The position numbers were made by a program, and so were the translations under genes. Positions 23,639 through 35,006 of a stretch of 64,000 bases of DNA are shown here, piece after piece. Source of the DNA: Butyricicoccus_A sp963588905 (GTDB taxonomy: Bacteria > Bacillota > Clostridia > Oscillospirales > Butyricicoccaceae). Below the pieces are notes generated by a model. The model was not told the origin of the DNA and made no database searches. It worked only from the letters and a program-made list of their open reading frames with translations. Every line of letters begins with the position of its first letter. Positions within the stretch are counted from its first letter, which is position 1. Where the stretch lies: contig CAVAJF010000019.1 in assembly GCA_963588905.1 (NCBI GenBank), positions 60,842 to 124,841 on the forward strand, written 5' to 3'.

Positions 23639-25606
23639 TTATCTGATCTTGCAGCCAGACGGGATGCCGTCTGCAAAGACAACCTGTACGCCGTCCGGCG
23701 TATCTGCTGCCAGAATCATGCCCTGGCTCTCTACGCCGCGCAGCTTTGCCGGCTTCAGGTTGGAAACAACGATAACCGTCTTGCCGACCATGTCTTCCGG
23801 CTTATAGTACTCGGCAATGCCGGATACAATCTGACGCTTCTCTTCGCCCAGCTCAACCTGCAAGCACAGCAGCTTGTCCGACTTCTTCACCGGCTCACAG
23901 GACAGAATCTTCGCGGTCTTGAGCTCGACCTTGGCGAAATCGTCGATACCGATCATGACGCCTTCCAGATTCTTCTCCTCTTTCTTTGCTGCCTTTTCCG
24001 CCTTCTTGGCAGCCTTTTCTGCTGCCTTCTTCTGCTTTGCCATGCGATCTTCCAGGAACGCCAGCTCCTTGTTCATGTCAATACGCGGGAACAGAGCAGC
24101 ACCCTTGTGCACGGTAACCGTCTGCGGCAGAGAACCATACACGCCAGCAGTCTCCCAGTTATATACCGATTCGTCTGCACCGATCTGCTCACGAATCTTC
24201 TCCGCAGAATCCGGCATGTACGGGGTCAGCAGAATGCCGCAAATGCGGATGGTCTCTAGCAGGTTATACATGACGCGAGCCAGACGCGGCTTGTTCGCCT
24301 CATCCTTTGCCAGTACCCACGGAGCCGTCTCATCAATGTACTTGTTTGCACGAGAGACAACCTTGAAGATCTCAATCAGACCATCCTGGAATGCGTAAGA
24401 CTCCATGATGCCATCATACTTGTCGCGCAGAGCGGAAGCCATCGAAACCAGCTCATCATCCAGCGGATCTGCGGTCTGCTCTGCCGGGAGCGTGCCATCA
24501 AAGTACTTCTCGACCATGGATACGGTACGGGATACCAGATTGCCCAGATCGTTTGCCAGATCCGAGTTAATGCGGTTAATCAGTGCCTCATTGGAGAATG
24601 CACCATCGGAACCGAACGGGAATTCACGCATCAGGAAGTAACGCAGCGTATCTACGCCGTAACGCTCACACAGGAATACCGGATCGACAACATTGCCCTT
24701 GGACTTGGACATCTTGCCGCCGTCCAGCAGCAGCCAGCCATGGCCATAAATCTTCTTCGGCAACGGCAGATCCAGAGCCATCAGAATTGCCGGCCACAGA
24801 ATCGAATGGAAACGCACGATTTCCTTGCCGATGAAATGAACGTCAGCCGGCCAGAACTTCTCAAAGTCGTTGTACTGCTCGTTCTCATAGCCCAGCGCCG
24901 TGATGTAGTTGGTCAGTGCATCAATCCATACATAAACGACATGCTTCGGGTCAGACAGCACCGGAACGCCCCAGTTGAAGCTGGTACGGGATACACAGGT
25001 ATCCTCCAGGCCCGGCTTGATGAAGTTGTTGAGCATCTCATGCGCGCGGGAGGACGGCTCCAGCCAGTCCGGATGCTCCTCGTACAGCTTGATGATGCGG
25101 TCCTGGTACTTGGAAAGACGGAAGAAATATGCCTCTTCCTCTGCATCTACAACCTCACGGCCGCAGTCCGGGCACTTGCCGTCTACCAGCTGTGTCTCGG
25201 TCCAGAACGACTCACACGGCTTGCAGTACTTGCCCTTGTATACGGACTTGTAAATATCGCCCTGATTCTTCAAACGCTCGAAAATCTTCTGAACGGCTTC
25301 TTCGTGGTACGGATCTGTCGTGCGGATAAAGCGATCATTGGAAATATTCATCAGCTTCCACAGATCCTTGACGCCGCTTACAATCTTATCGACAAATTCC
25401 TTCGGCGTAACGCCAGCTTCCTTTGCCTTGTCCTCAATTTTCTGGCCATGCTCATCGGTACCGGTCAGGAACATGACATCATAGCCCTTCAGGCGCTTAA
25501 AGCGAGCCATGGTATCAGTCGCTACGGTACAGTAGCAATGACCGATGTGCAGGTTATCAGACGGGTAGTAAATCGGAGTAGTTATATAAAACGGTTTTTT
25601 CTCCAA
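23639..25606 (-). CDS. metG: Methionyl-tRNA synthetase
   Basis: A 655-residue class-I synthetase. The HIGH motif is DNLHIGHCYC, the zinc knuckle is CKPC...CPDC, the KMSKS motif is GGKMSKSKGNVV, and residues from about 555 form an EMAP/Trbp111-type tRNA-binding domain (DFAKVELKTAKILSCEPVKKSDKLLCLQVELG). A Lys/Ala-rich linker (KKAAEKAAKKAEKAAKKEEK) joins catalytic and C-terminal parts. It charges tRNA-Met. The start is TTG with an AAGGAG site nine bases upstream. No T-box leader is seen. It is a single gene. Confidence 0.97.
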   Translation of the reverse strand: MEKKPFYITTPIYYPSDNLHIGHCYCTVATDTMARFKRLKGYDVMFLTGTDEHGQKIEDKAKEAGVTPKEFVDKIVSGVKDLWKLMNISNDRFIRTTDPYHEEAVQKIFERLKNQGDIYKSVYKGKYCKPCESFWTETQLVDGKCPDCGREVVDAEEEAYFFRLSKYQDRIIKLYEEHPDWLEPSSRAHEMLNNFIKPGLEDTCVSRTSFNWGVPVLSDPKHVVYVWIDALTNYITALGYENEQYNDFEKFWPADVHFIGKEIVRFHSILWPAILMALDLPLPKKIYGHGWLLLDGGKMSKSKGNVVDPVFLCERYGVDTLRYFLMREFPFGSDGAFSNEALINRINSDLANDLGNLVSRTVSMVEKYFDGTLPAEQTADPLDDELVSMASALRDKYDGIMESYAFQDGLIEIFKVVSRANKYIDETAPWVLAKDEANKPRLARVMYNLLETIRICGILLTPYMPDSAEKIREQIGADESVYNWETAGVYGSLPQTVTVHKGAALFPRIDMNKELAFLEDRMAKQKKAAEKAAKKAEKAAKKEEKNLEGVMIGIDDFAKVELKTAKILSCEPVKKSDKLLCLQVELGEEKRQIVSGIAEYYKPEDMVGKTVIVVSNLKPAKLRGVESQGMILAADTPDGVQVVFADGIPSGCKIR

Positions 25607-25721
25607 CGAAATCGCTCCTTTACTTCATACTATTTACTTATTATCATATACCAAAACAGGGCGTATCATCAAGTTCTTTTGATAAATTTCCTGTGTTTTA
25701 CAAAAAAAATTCGCTGTGTAC

Positions 25722-25748
25722 GCAAAAAAAGACACGGCAGAGCCGTGC
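25722..25748 (-). terminator. Intrinsic terminator of the VanW-DUF975 operon
   Basis: Minus-strand stem CACGGC / GCCGTG around TCT, followed by TC and seven T. Confidence 0.75.
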
Positions 25749-25759
25749 TCTGTCGTGCT

Positions 25760-26584
25760 TTATGTTTTGTCATCTGTGCCGCTCTGCGGCGGACGACGCG
25801 AAACGCGGATTTCCACTCCGCGCACGCGGTCAAACAAATGATACAGAGCGAGCAAAAAATACGGACACACAACGATGAGCAGCAGTCCGCCGAAGACGAC
25901 CGAAAGAATCAGCCAGAACAGAAAACTCAGCATCAGATAGAAAAATTCCGTTCGATGCCCGCGGCAGCTCTTGGCAGCCGTGCGCACAGCCCGCCAGCAG
26001 CTCATGTTCTGTCGCTCCGCCATCAGAGAATAGCCGCACTGATACGGCAGCAGCATCGCCGCATACCAAATACTCGCAACAATGACAATCTCTGCAAAAA
26101 TCAAATAGCCGGTAGAATTGGGCAGTGCATACTGATACAGCGCCGCACCAGCCAGACAAATGCCCAGATAGGGAATCAGCCACAAAATCGCGTGCAGCAG
26201 CTGAATTAGCGCCATCCAAATCGACCGGATGTACAGGCGAATCGAGGTAAAGCACAGTAAAATGACAGATGCCTGTACCCGTGCGCCTGCCCGCCGCCAT
26301 GCGCAGAACTGCGTCATGCCATAATACAGCGGCATCGTGATAAACAGCTGCGCCGCTGCATATGCCGCCAAGGCCTCAGCGAGTTGGGCATAGGTCAGCG
26401 TGTCGCGAATCGTCATCCCCGATGCGTCAAAGCAGACTATCTGCAAGGCAACGGAGATCAAAAACGCCGGTGCCAAAAACAGAAACGCCGCACCGAGCGT
26501 GGGCAGCAGCATCTGCATCAAGTCCTGTTTGGCAGCCGCCTTGCTGCCATATACATTGCTCAAACGCTGTTTTCTGCTGTCCAT
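25760..26584 (-). CDS. DUF975-like multi-pass membrane protein
   Basis: A 274-residue integral membrane protein with about five to six hydrophobic segments and the DUF975-type core SCWRAVRTAAKSCRGHRTEFFYLMLSFLFWLILSVVFGGLLLIVVCPYFLLALYHLF. The N-terminal part begins with a basic LSNVYGSKAAAKQDLM helix. The family function is unknown. The start MDSRKQRL is chosen because a GGGAG site precedes it by six bases; a start ten codons earlier has no site. It follows the VanW gene after 43 bases and shares its terminator. Confidence 0.8.
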   Translation of the reverse strand: MDSRKQRLSNVYGSKAAAKQDLMQMLLPTLGAAFLFLAPAFLISVALQIVCFDASGMTIRDTLTYAQLAEALAAYAAAQLFITMPLYYGMTQFCAWRRAGARVQASVILLCFTSIRLYIRSIWMALIQLLHAILWLIPYLGICLAGAALYQYALPNSTGYLIFAEIVIVASIWYAAMLLPYQCGYSLMAERQNMSCWRAVRTAAKSCRGHRTEFFYLMLSFLFWLILSVVFGGLLLIVVCPYFLLALYHLFDRVRGVEIRVSRRPPQSGTDDKT

Positions 26585-26627
26585 TTCATTCTCCCTGTGC
26601 GGCGTTTCTTTCATCCGTTTTTCTGTC

Positions 26628-28478
26628 TTATTTCAGCAGATATGCACTGCTGTTTACCTTTGTGGTTGTGGTCTTGCCATTCTCCGTCACTGTCTTGTAC
26701 AGCGAAGCGTACTTGTATTTGCCGCTTGTGTAGCTCTTGCTGGAGAAGGAGATGGTCTTATCCGATGTCTTGGTGCCGTACAGCTGAACGGTCAGTGAAC
26801 CGCCGCCGGAGCTTGCCACGATCTTAATCGGATACGGGGTGTCATTGACAAACTTGAAGTCCTTGCTGCCCCAATATACCGCTGCATCCTGCGAAATCGG
26901 TGTATACGAGATCTGGAACTGATGGTTATATCGTTCTGTTACGTCCAGATCTGCACGCAGCACTGCCATGTAAACCGTCGAGGATACCTGACAAACGCCG
27001 CCGCCCAGACCGTCTACCTCCGAACCGTTGGAGAAGATGATCGCAGAGCGATAGCCTCTCGATGCAGTTCTCTCACCGACAATATCGTTGTACGAGAACT
27101 CTTCGCCCGGATTTAAAATAGTTCCGTTGATCGCGCTGCACGCCAGACGAACGTTGGTGGTACGGCCAGCCTGACCGCCGTTATAATACGTGGTCGTGGA
27201 TCCCAATACATCGCGGAACAGCAGCGGCTCCAAATCTGCCTTGGTAACCTGTGCCTTGGTCAGCTCAATCGGGATTGTATACGTCTGCTTGCTGGCATCA
27301 CCGATAGCGGAGGAAATCGCACTCTCTTCCACCTTTACGCCGTCAACAGCTTCCTCGATGGTCTTGCCGTCCTTCTTGTTCACGGTCGCGTTTTTTGCCT
27401 CCGTGTTGACATCCTTGGCAATGGCTGCGGCATCCGGCTTGTTCTGATCCTTTTCCGTCGTCTCAATGGTGTACTTGTTGAGATCTACGTTTTCCACCTG
27501 CGCCGAAATATCCGAGACAACCTTGCTCGTATCAAACTCATTGCCCTGCTTGCCGGTGTCAACAATCAATTCCTTCTTGTCTTTGTCCACCTTCCAGCTC
27601 GGCTGTACCGGTTCATATGCCAAATCTTCTGCGATTTTGTCTACCTGTTTCTGTACTGCGCCGTCCTTCAGCGTAGCATTCAGCGAAATATCGCGTCCGC
27701 CAAACAGGCATCCCAGCACGGTAGAAATGCGCTGCACATATCCGCCCTCACGGCCCATCTGATACGCCTGCTGAGCAGATGCCTTGGCATCGACGGATTC
27801 TGCCACATCGGAGAGTTTGATCTCATAGGTCTTGTCTTCTCCGCTGACGGTGTCCTTGCCGTCCAGCTCTATGCTCTGCGCCAGTACAGTCTTCTGTACA
27901 TCGCCGGAGATATAGCTTGCCGCTTCATCCTGCGTCATGCCGCTGAGCTTATAGGTATCTGCAACCTTGACGCCAGGGAAAACCTTGTCGTATGTATAGG
28001 TATACACACTCAGGGCAACCACGGCAACGACAACGACGCCCGCAATGATAGCGGCAATGCGCTTGCCCATGCCGCCGGACTTTTTCTTCTTGCGCGGCTT
28101 TCTGTCATTTCCAGAGCCGCCATCCGCCTGTGTCATCGGCTCAAACGGCTGTGTCTCTTCCTGTGTCGCGCGGCGCGGGCTTGCTTTCGGCTGTTCTGCC
28201 TCATCGTCAATCTTGACCGCTGCGATTTTCATCGTCTTGTCATCCGGTTCCTGTGCCTTTGACGCGTCTTCTGTCGGCGCAGTACTTGCCTCTGTTTCCT
28301 CGCCGCCGGTTACATTGACCGGAATCGCAGTCTCCCAACTGCCGTCTTTGTTTTTCTTCTTCATCTCAAAGGCCGCAGCATTCTCTGCGTCCTCTTCGCT
28401 GACAATCGGAAAGCCCTTTGTGCTTTCCTCTACACTATTTTCTCCCGGAGTTACTCCGGACTGCTTCTTATCATCCAT
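26628..28478 (-). CDS. VanW-family protein with peptidoglycan-binding-like domain
   Basis: A 616-residue protein with a long acidic/Lys-rich cytoplasmic start (about 130 residues), one membrane helix (AAIIAGVVVVAVVALSVYTYTY) and an external part. Two copies of a PG_binding_4-like region (GMTQDEAASYISGDVQKTV... and DKIAEDLAYEPVQPSWKVD) precede the VanW domain (TTNVRLACSAINGTILNPGEEFSYNDIVGERTASRGYRSA...GGGVCQVSSTVYMAVLRADLDVTERYNHQF). VanW proteins are surface or wall associated; no reaction is proven. The AGGAGG site lies 12 bases before the chosen ATG, and an ATG 11 codons upstream is possible. Confidence 0.9.
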   Translation of the reverse strand: MDDKKQSGVTPGENSVEESTKGFPIVSEEDAENAAAFEMKKKNKDGSWETAIPVNVTGGEETEASTAPTEDASKAQEPDDKTMKIAAVKIDDEAEQPKASPRRATQEETQPFEPMTQADGGSGNDRKPRKKKKSGGMGKRIAAIIAGVVVVAVVALSVYTYTYDKVFPGVKVADTYKLSGMTQDEAASYISGDVQKTVLAQSIELDGKDTVSGEDKTYEIKLSDVAESVDAKASAQQAYQMGREGGYVQRISTVLGCLFGGRDISLNATLKDGAVQKQVDKIAEDLAYEPVQPSWKVDKDKKELIVDTGKQGNEFDTSKVVSDISAQVENVDLNKYTIETTEKDQNKPDAAAIAKDVNTEAKNATVNKKDGKTIEEAVDGVKVEESAISSAIGDASKQTYTIPIELTKAQVTKADLEPLLFRDVLGSTTTYYNGGQAGRTTNVRLACSAINGTILNPGEEFSYNDIVGERTASRGYRSAIIFSNGSEVDGLGGGVCQVSSTVYMAVLRADLDVTERYNHQFQISYTPISQDAAVYWGSKDFKFVNDTPYPIKIVASSGGGSLTVQLYGTKTSDKTISFSSKSYTSGKYKYASLYKTVTENGKTTTTKVNSSAYLLK

Positions 28479-28572
28479 GCAGTTCCATAACCTCCTGCCT
28501 ATCTCTTCCATGAATCAACTGCGTATACGAAAATACATGCTCCAATCGACGCACAGCTGTACTATTATACCT

Positions 28573-28617
28573 ATCATAGTGTATCGCACAGCAAAATGCA
28601 ATTACAATTCCGAAACA
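28573..28617 (-). promoter_or_regulatory. Promoter of the VanW gene with adjacent WalR-like box
   Basis: On the minus strand, -35 TTGCAT (28601-28596), a 17-bp spacer and TATGAT (28578-28573). Directly upstream is TGTTTC-N5-TGTAAT (28617-28601), which fits the WalR consensus in 11 of 12 defined positions. It lies upstream of the -35, as at activated promoters. Confidence 0.5.
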
Positions 28618-28669
28618 ATTTCGTGTCGTTTTGATTACTGCTTCGATAGCGGTGAAAAATCCTGTCGAT

Positions 28670-29764
28670 TTATACGTTAAAGCGGAATTCGACAATGTCA
28701 CCATCACGCATGATGTATTCCTTGCCTTCCGAGCGAACCAGACCCTTTTCCTTTGCTGCAACGAGAGAGCCACATGCCATCAGATCGTCAAACGAAACGA
28801 CTTCTGCGCGAATAAAGCCGCGCTCGAAATCGGTATGAATCTTGCCGGCTGCCTGCGGTGCCTTGGTGCCCTTCTTGATCGTCCATGCGCGAACTTCCTT
28901 CGGACCTGCGGTCAGGAAGCTCATCAGACCAAGCAGGTCATAGCAGACGCGAATCAGACGATCCAGACCCGACTCTTCCAGACCCAGCTCAGACAGGAAC
29001 AGCTCCTTTTCGTCGTCCTCTAGGCTGGCAATGTCCTGCTCCATCTGCGCACAGATCGGCAGTACCATCGAGCCCTCGTCCTCAGCAATCTTGCGAACCG
29101 CTGCCAGACGAGCATTTTCGGTCTCATCGCCGGTAAAGCCGTTTTCGTCTACGTTTGCCGCATAGATAACCGGCTTCGAGGTCAGCAGATCGACGGTATC
29201 AATCAATTCCTTCTGCTCTTCAAACTCCGGGAAGGTACGTGCGGTGTTGCCGCCCTCCAGATGGTCATACAGACGCTGGAACACTTCGATTTCTGCATTG
29301 TACTTCTTGTCGCCCTTTGCGAGCTTCTTAGAACGCTCGATGCGGCGCTCCAGCAGCTCCATATCCGACATAATCAGCTCCAAGTTGATGGTCTCAATAT
29401 CGCGCTGCGGGTCGATGCTGCCCTCAACATGAATGATGTTCGGGTTATCAAAGCAGCGAACGACATGCACAATGGCATCTACTTCGCGGATATGGGACAG
29501 GAACTTGTTGCCCAGACCTTCGCCCTTGGATGCGCCGCGCACCAGACCGGCAATATCCACGAATTCTACGACAGCCGGAATGGTCTTCGGCGGGTGATAC
29601 ATCTCGGTCAGCTTATCCAGACGCTCGTCCGGTACGCTTACCATGCCGACATTCGGGTCAATGGTGCAGAACGGGTAGTTCGCCGACTCCGCGCCGGCAT
29701 TTGTGATGGCATTGAACAGGGTGCTCTTTCCCACGTTCGGCAGGCCGACAATACCAATTTTCAT
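28670..29764 (-). CDS. ychF: YchF/OLA1-family ATPase
   Basis: A 364-residue Obg-related P-loop protein. G1 is GLPNVGKSTLFNAIT, the G3 region is FVDIAGLVRGASKGEGLGNKFL, the G4-like segment is PVIYAANVDENGF (NxxE in place of NKxD, the change that gives ATP rather than GTP preference), and residues from about 275 form a TGS domain (FERGFIRAEVVSFDDL). It is ribosome-associated and involved in stress and redox responses. It is a single gene upstream of the VanW operon with its own ribosome-binding site (AAGGAG). Confidence 0.96.
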   Translation of the reverse strand: MKIGIVGLPNVGKSTLFNAITNAGAESANYPFCTIDPNVGMVSVPDERLDKLTEMYHPPKTIPAVVEFVDIAGLVRGASKGEGLGNKFLSHIREVDAIVHVVRCFDNPNIIHVEGSIDPQRDIETINLELIMSDMELLERRIERSKKLAKGDKKYNAEIEVFQRLYDHLEGGNTARTFPEFEEQKELIDTVDLLTSKPVIYAANVDENGFTGDETENARLAAVRKIAEDEGSMVLPICAQMEQDIASLEDDEKELFLSELGLEESGLDRLIRVCYDLLGLMSFLTAGPKEVRAWTIKKGTKAPQAAGKIHTDFERGFIRAEVVSFDDLMACGSLVAAKEKGLVRSEGKEYIMRDGDIVEFRFNV

Positions 29765-29954
29765 GTGTTACGCTCCTTTAATCTATCCTGCGGGATGCTT
29801 TGGTCACCCCGGTTATTTTTTACATACTTTTATAGTATACACCTGTTTGAACCTTCTGACAAGCATCCTTGTGTAGTCAGTGTAACGGAATTCTCCCCTG
29901 ATTTTCCGCCGAATTTTGGAATATGTCTGTGTGTACTTTTTGTGAAAAGCATTC

Positions 29955-29991
29955 TATAATAAACAGGAACAAAGATTACAATTCCGTTACA
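29955..29991 (+). promoter_or_regulatory. Promoter -10 and WalR-like box of the phospholipase gene
   Basis: TATAAT (29955-29960; the -35 is weak) followed by ATTACA-N5-GTTACA (29975-29991). On the minus strand this reads TGTAAC-N5-TGTAAT, an exact match to TGTWAH-N5-TGTWAH. As in the SH3-3D gene, the box lies just downstream of the -10. Confidence 0.6.
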
Positions 29992-30028
29992 GCCATGTTG
30001 CGTAACGGTTGATTTTGGAGGAATCGCA

Positions 30029-30940
30029 ATGCCTGCGCTTGTCTCTCATTTTATGTTTGCAGACTCCGCTCTGCACGAAGCTCAGCCCTATCTTGCAAAA
30101 GCCATTGAAGCGGCACCGCTCGCTTTTCGCTGGGGCGCACAGGGACCAGACATCTTATTTTTTTACCACCCACTCACCGAAAACAGCGTCAACCGCATCG
30201 GTCACCGTATGCACGAAGAGCGCATCGGCAGGATGTTTCAGGCACTGACCGCTGCCTGTTCCCGCAGCCACACGCCGGAGGCAACCGCTTATCTGCTCGG
30301 CTACTGCTGCCACTACATCTTAGACCGCTCGGCGCATCCGTTTGTGACGTACATCGCCAATTATCGCATTGACCCGCTGTATCCGCAGCTGTCGCTGTCG
30401 GCGCAGCACAATCTCTGCGAGTCCGAGCTTGACCGCGCGCTTATCTCCGCCGCACACAGCGGCAATCCCGCCGATTATCCGGCGCACATGATTTTGTCTT
30501 ACGACAACAAGACAGCGAACTGTATCGGAACTGTTTTGTCTCATGCCATCTGGAACGTCTACGGAACCCGTGTGCCGGTTTCCGCCGTCAAAGCGTCGAT
30601 GCGTTCCATGATCCATGTGCAGCACCTGCTGCACGACCGTTCCGGCCGCCGGCATACGGCGCTGTCTTGGCTGGAGCACCGACTGCACATCTCCGGAGAT
30701 TTTTCCAGCTTAATTCGTCCGATGACCCCGATTGATGCCGACTGCACCAACCACAGCCATCAGCCGTGGATTGACGCCTCTATGCCGCACATGCGCCGCT
30801 ATACCGATTATTTTCAGATTCTCAACAGCGCCCAGCGTCCTGCTGCCTGTCTGATGGAAACCTGTTATGACGCCGTGCAGACCGGCAAACCGCTTCCCAA
30901 GCATTTGTTTGGACTCAATTACATGGGTATGCCGGAGTAA
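30029..30940 (+). CDS. Zinc-dependent phospholipase C-like protein
   Basis: A 303-residue protein related to the Zn-dependent PLC (PF00882) family. Residues near the start, ALVSHFMFADSAL and AFRWGAQGPDILFFYHPL, and GYCCHYILDRSAHPFVTY carry the Asp/His residues expected to bind zinc; more histidines follow in LSHAIWNVY. No signal peptide is visible, so it may act inside the cell or at the inner face. Enzymes of this group cut phosphodiester lipids or lipid-linked substrates. The start has a TTGGAGG site. It is monocistronic with a strong terminator. Confidence 0.85.
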   Translation: MPALVSHFMFADSALHEAQPYLAKAIEAAPLAFRWGAQGPDILFFYHPLTENSVNRIGHRMHEERIGRMFQALTAACSRSHTPEATAYLLGYCCHYILDRSAHPFVTYIANYRIDPLYPQLSLSAQHNLCESELDRALISAAHSGNPADYPAHMILSYDNKTANCIGTVLSHAIWNVYGTRVPVSAVKASMRSMIHVQHLLHDRSGRRHTALSWLEHRLHISGDFSSLIRPMTPIDADCTNHSHQPWIDASMPHMRRYTDYFQILNSAQRPAACLMETCYDAVQTGKPLPKHLFGLNYMGMPE

Positions 30941-30957
30941 CGCAAAAAAATTCGAGA

Positions 30958-30993
30958 AAAAAGGCTGTTTTTCAGACGAAAAACAGCCTTTTT
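30958..30993. terminator. Bidirectional intrinsic terminator
   Basis: Perfect 16-bp stem from AAAAAGGCTGTTTTTC, loop AGAC, then the complement ending in five T. It lies between convergent genes. Confidence 0.9.
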
Positions 30994-30994
30994 A

Positions 30995-31915
30995 TTATGC
31001 TTCTGTTGCTTGTGGTGTTGGCGTTTCCGCTGGTTTCTCCTGCTTCGGCGGAAGCGGCGCAATGCGCAGCGCACGAGATACCATAACCAGCAGATATGCA
31101 CCCGCCAGCAGATAGATCACGGCGCGGAACGTGACCGAGATACCAAAGTATCCCATGACGCCCAAATCGGAATTGGCGCGCAGCTTCCAAATCAGCAAGC
31201 CGCCCGCATTGGTGATTGCCAGAAAAATGGCAGCCCCCGCCGACACAAAGAATCGCGGTGCGGAGCCTTTGGAGAACAAAAATCCACTCATGCTGTAAAA
31301 TGCCAGCATGACGGCGACAATCAGCACCAGCTGATACGTGTAGTCAGACAGCACCGGATTGGCACTGTTATCGTGATACACCATAATCAAATCCAAGCAG
31401 CCCCAAAACATCGGAACTGTGGTGTAAAATCCCGTCTTTTTGGACACCGGTTTATTGCTTCCCATTGCCAGCAGCAACAGGCAAACACCGGTAATCAGTC
31501 CCAATGCCCATGTAACCGCCGTCGCACAGACAATAATCATGCTCGGTGCAATGAGCTGATCGCCCATAATGGTTGATTCTTCCAGCAGCTGTCCCGGCAG
31601 ATAAATCAGTCCGAAGACGGACACAACCGCCATACCGATGCCAAACAGCATACACAGGACGCGGCTGACACCGGAAAGATGAGAAAACAGCTGCTCATAG
31701 GCGTACTCCTGCCCGCCAAACCATTTTCGGCACAGCACAGCGGCTACGACAACCAGCGCAATGGCCAGCACGAGCAGAGCGGTTGACGGCAAATAGCCGT
31801 CAACCGGAAGCCCTGATTCACTTTCATAGCCATACAGCAGGCTCATGCCGCGCAGAACTGCGCCGCACACGCCCGCAATCAATACAAGAAACAGATAACT
31901 CTTATGTTGTTTCAT
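30995..31915 (-). CDS. Multi-pass membrane protein of unknown function
   Basis: A 306-residue protein with about eight hydrophobic helices spread along the whole length and a Pro/Glu-rich cytoplasmic tail (PLPPKQEKPAETPTPQATEA). No family signature is recognised. The start lies 26 bases after the stop of secA, so the two are probably co-transcribed. A relation to secretion is inference from position only. Confidence 0.75.
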   Translation of the reverse strand: MKQHKSYLFLVLIAGVCGAVLRGMSLLYGYESESGLPVDGYLPSTALLVLAIALVVVAAVLCRKWFGGQEYAYEQLFSHLSGVSRVLCMLFGIGMAVVSVFGLIYLPGQLLEESTIMGDQLIAPSMIIVCATAVTWALGLITGVCLLLLAMGSNKPVSKKTGFYTTVPMFWGCLDLIMVYHDNSANPVLSDYTYQLVLIVAVMLAFYSMSGFLFSKGSAPRFFVSAGAAIFLAITNAGGLLIWKLRANSDLGVMGYFGISVTFRAVIYLLAGAYLLVMVSRALRIAPLPPKQEKPAETPTPQATEA

Positions 31916-31941
31916 GCAGCGTTTCGCCTACCCTTTTATTT

Positions 31942-34782
<2,841 letters not shown>

Positions 34783-34931
34783 GAATCAAGTTCCTCTCTA
34801 AAATCTGACCAGAAAAGTTTGTCTTTGCGCACTCGCCTAGCCATTCACTTTGCATTATAACACAAATCAGTAGTAAGAAAAACTAAATTTTTGTGAATAA
34901 ACCGTATTTTGTCCTGCAACATAAAAAATTC

Positions 34932-34960
34932 TTTACTTCTCCCCCTGCTTTCACTATAAT
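34932..34960 (+). promoter_or_regulatory. Promoter of the prfB operon
   Basis: TTTACT (34932-34937), a 17-bp spacer and TATAAT (34955-34960), 46 bases before the TTG start codon. Confidence 0.7.
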
Positions 34961-35006
34961 ATAGAGTTAAGAATATATGATTTTTTATTTGTGAGGAGAA
35001 TTTATT

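Noticed and set aside
25607..25759. Possible T-box leader for metG
   Set aside because: The gap is too short and has no AGGGTGG T-box sequence or specifier stem; only a normal promoter-like TTGATG-18-TATGAT is seen.
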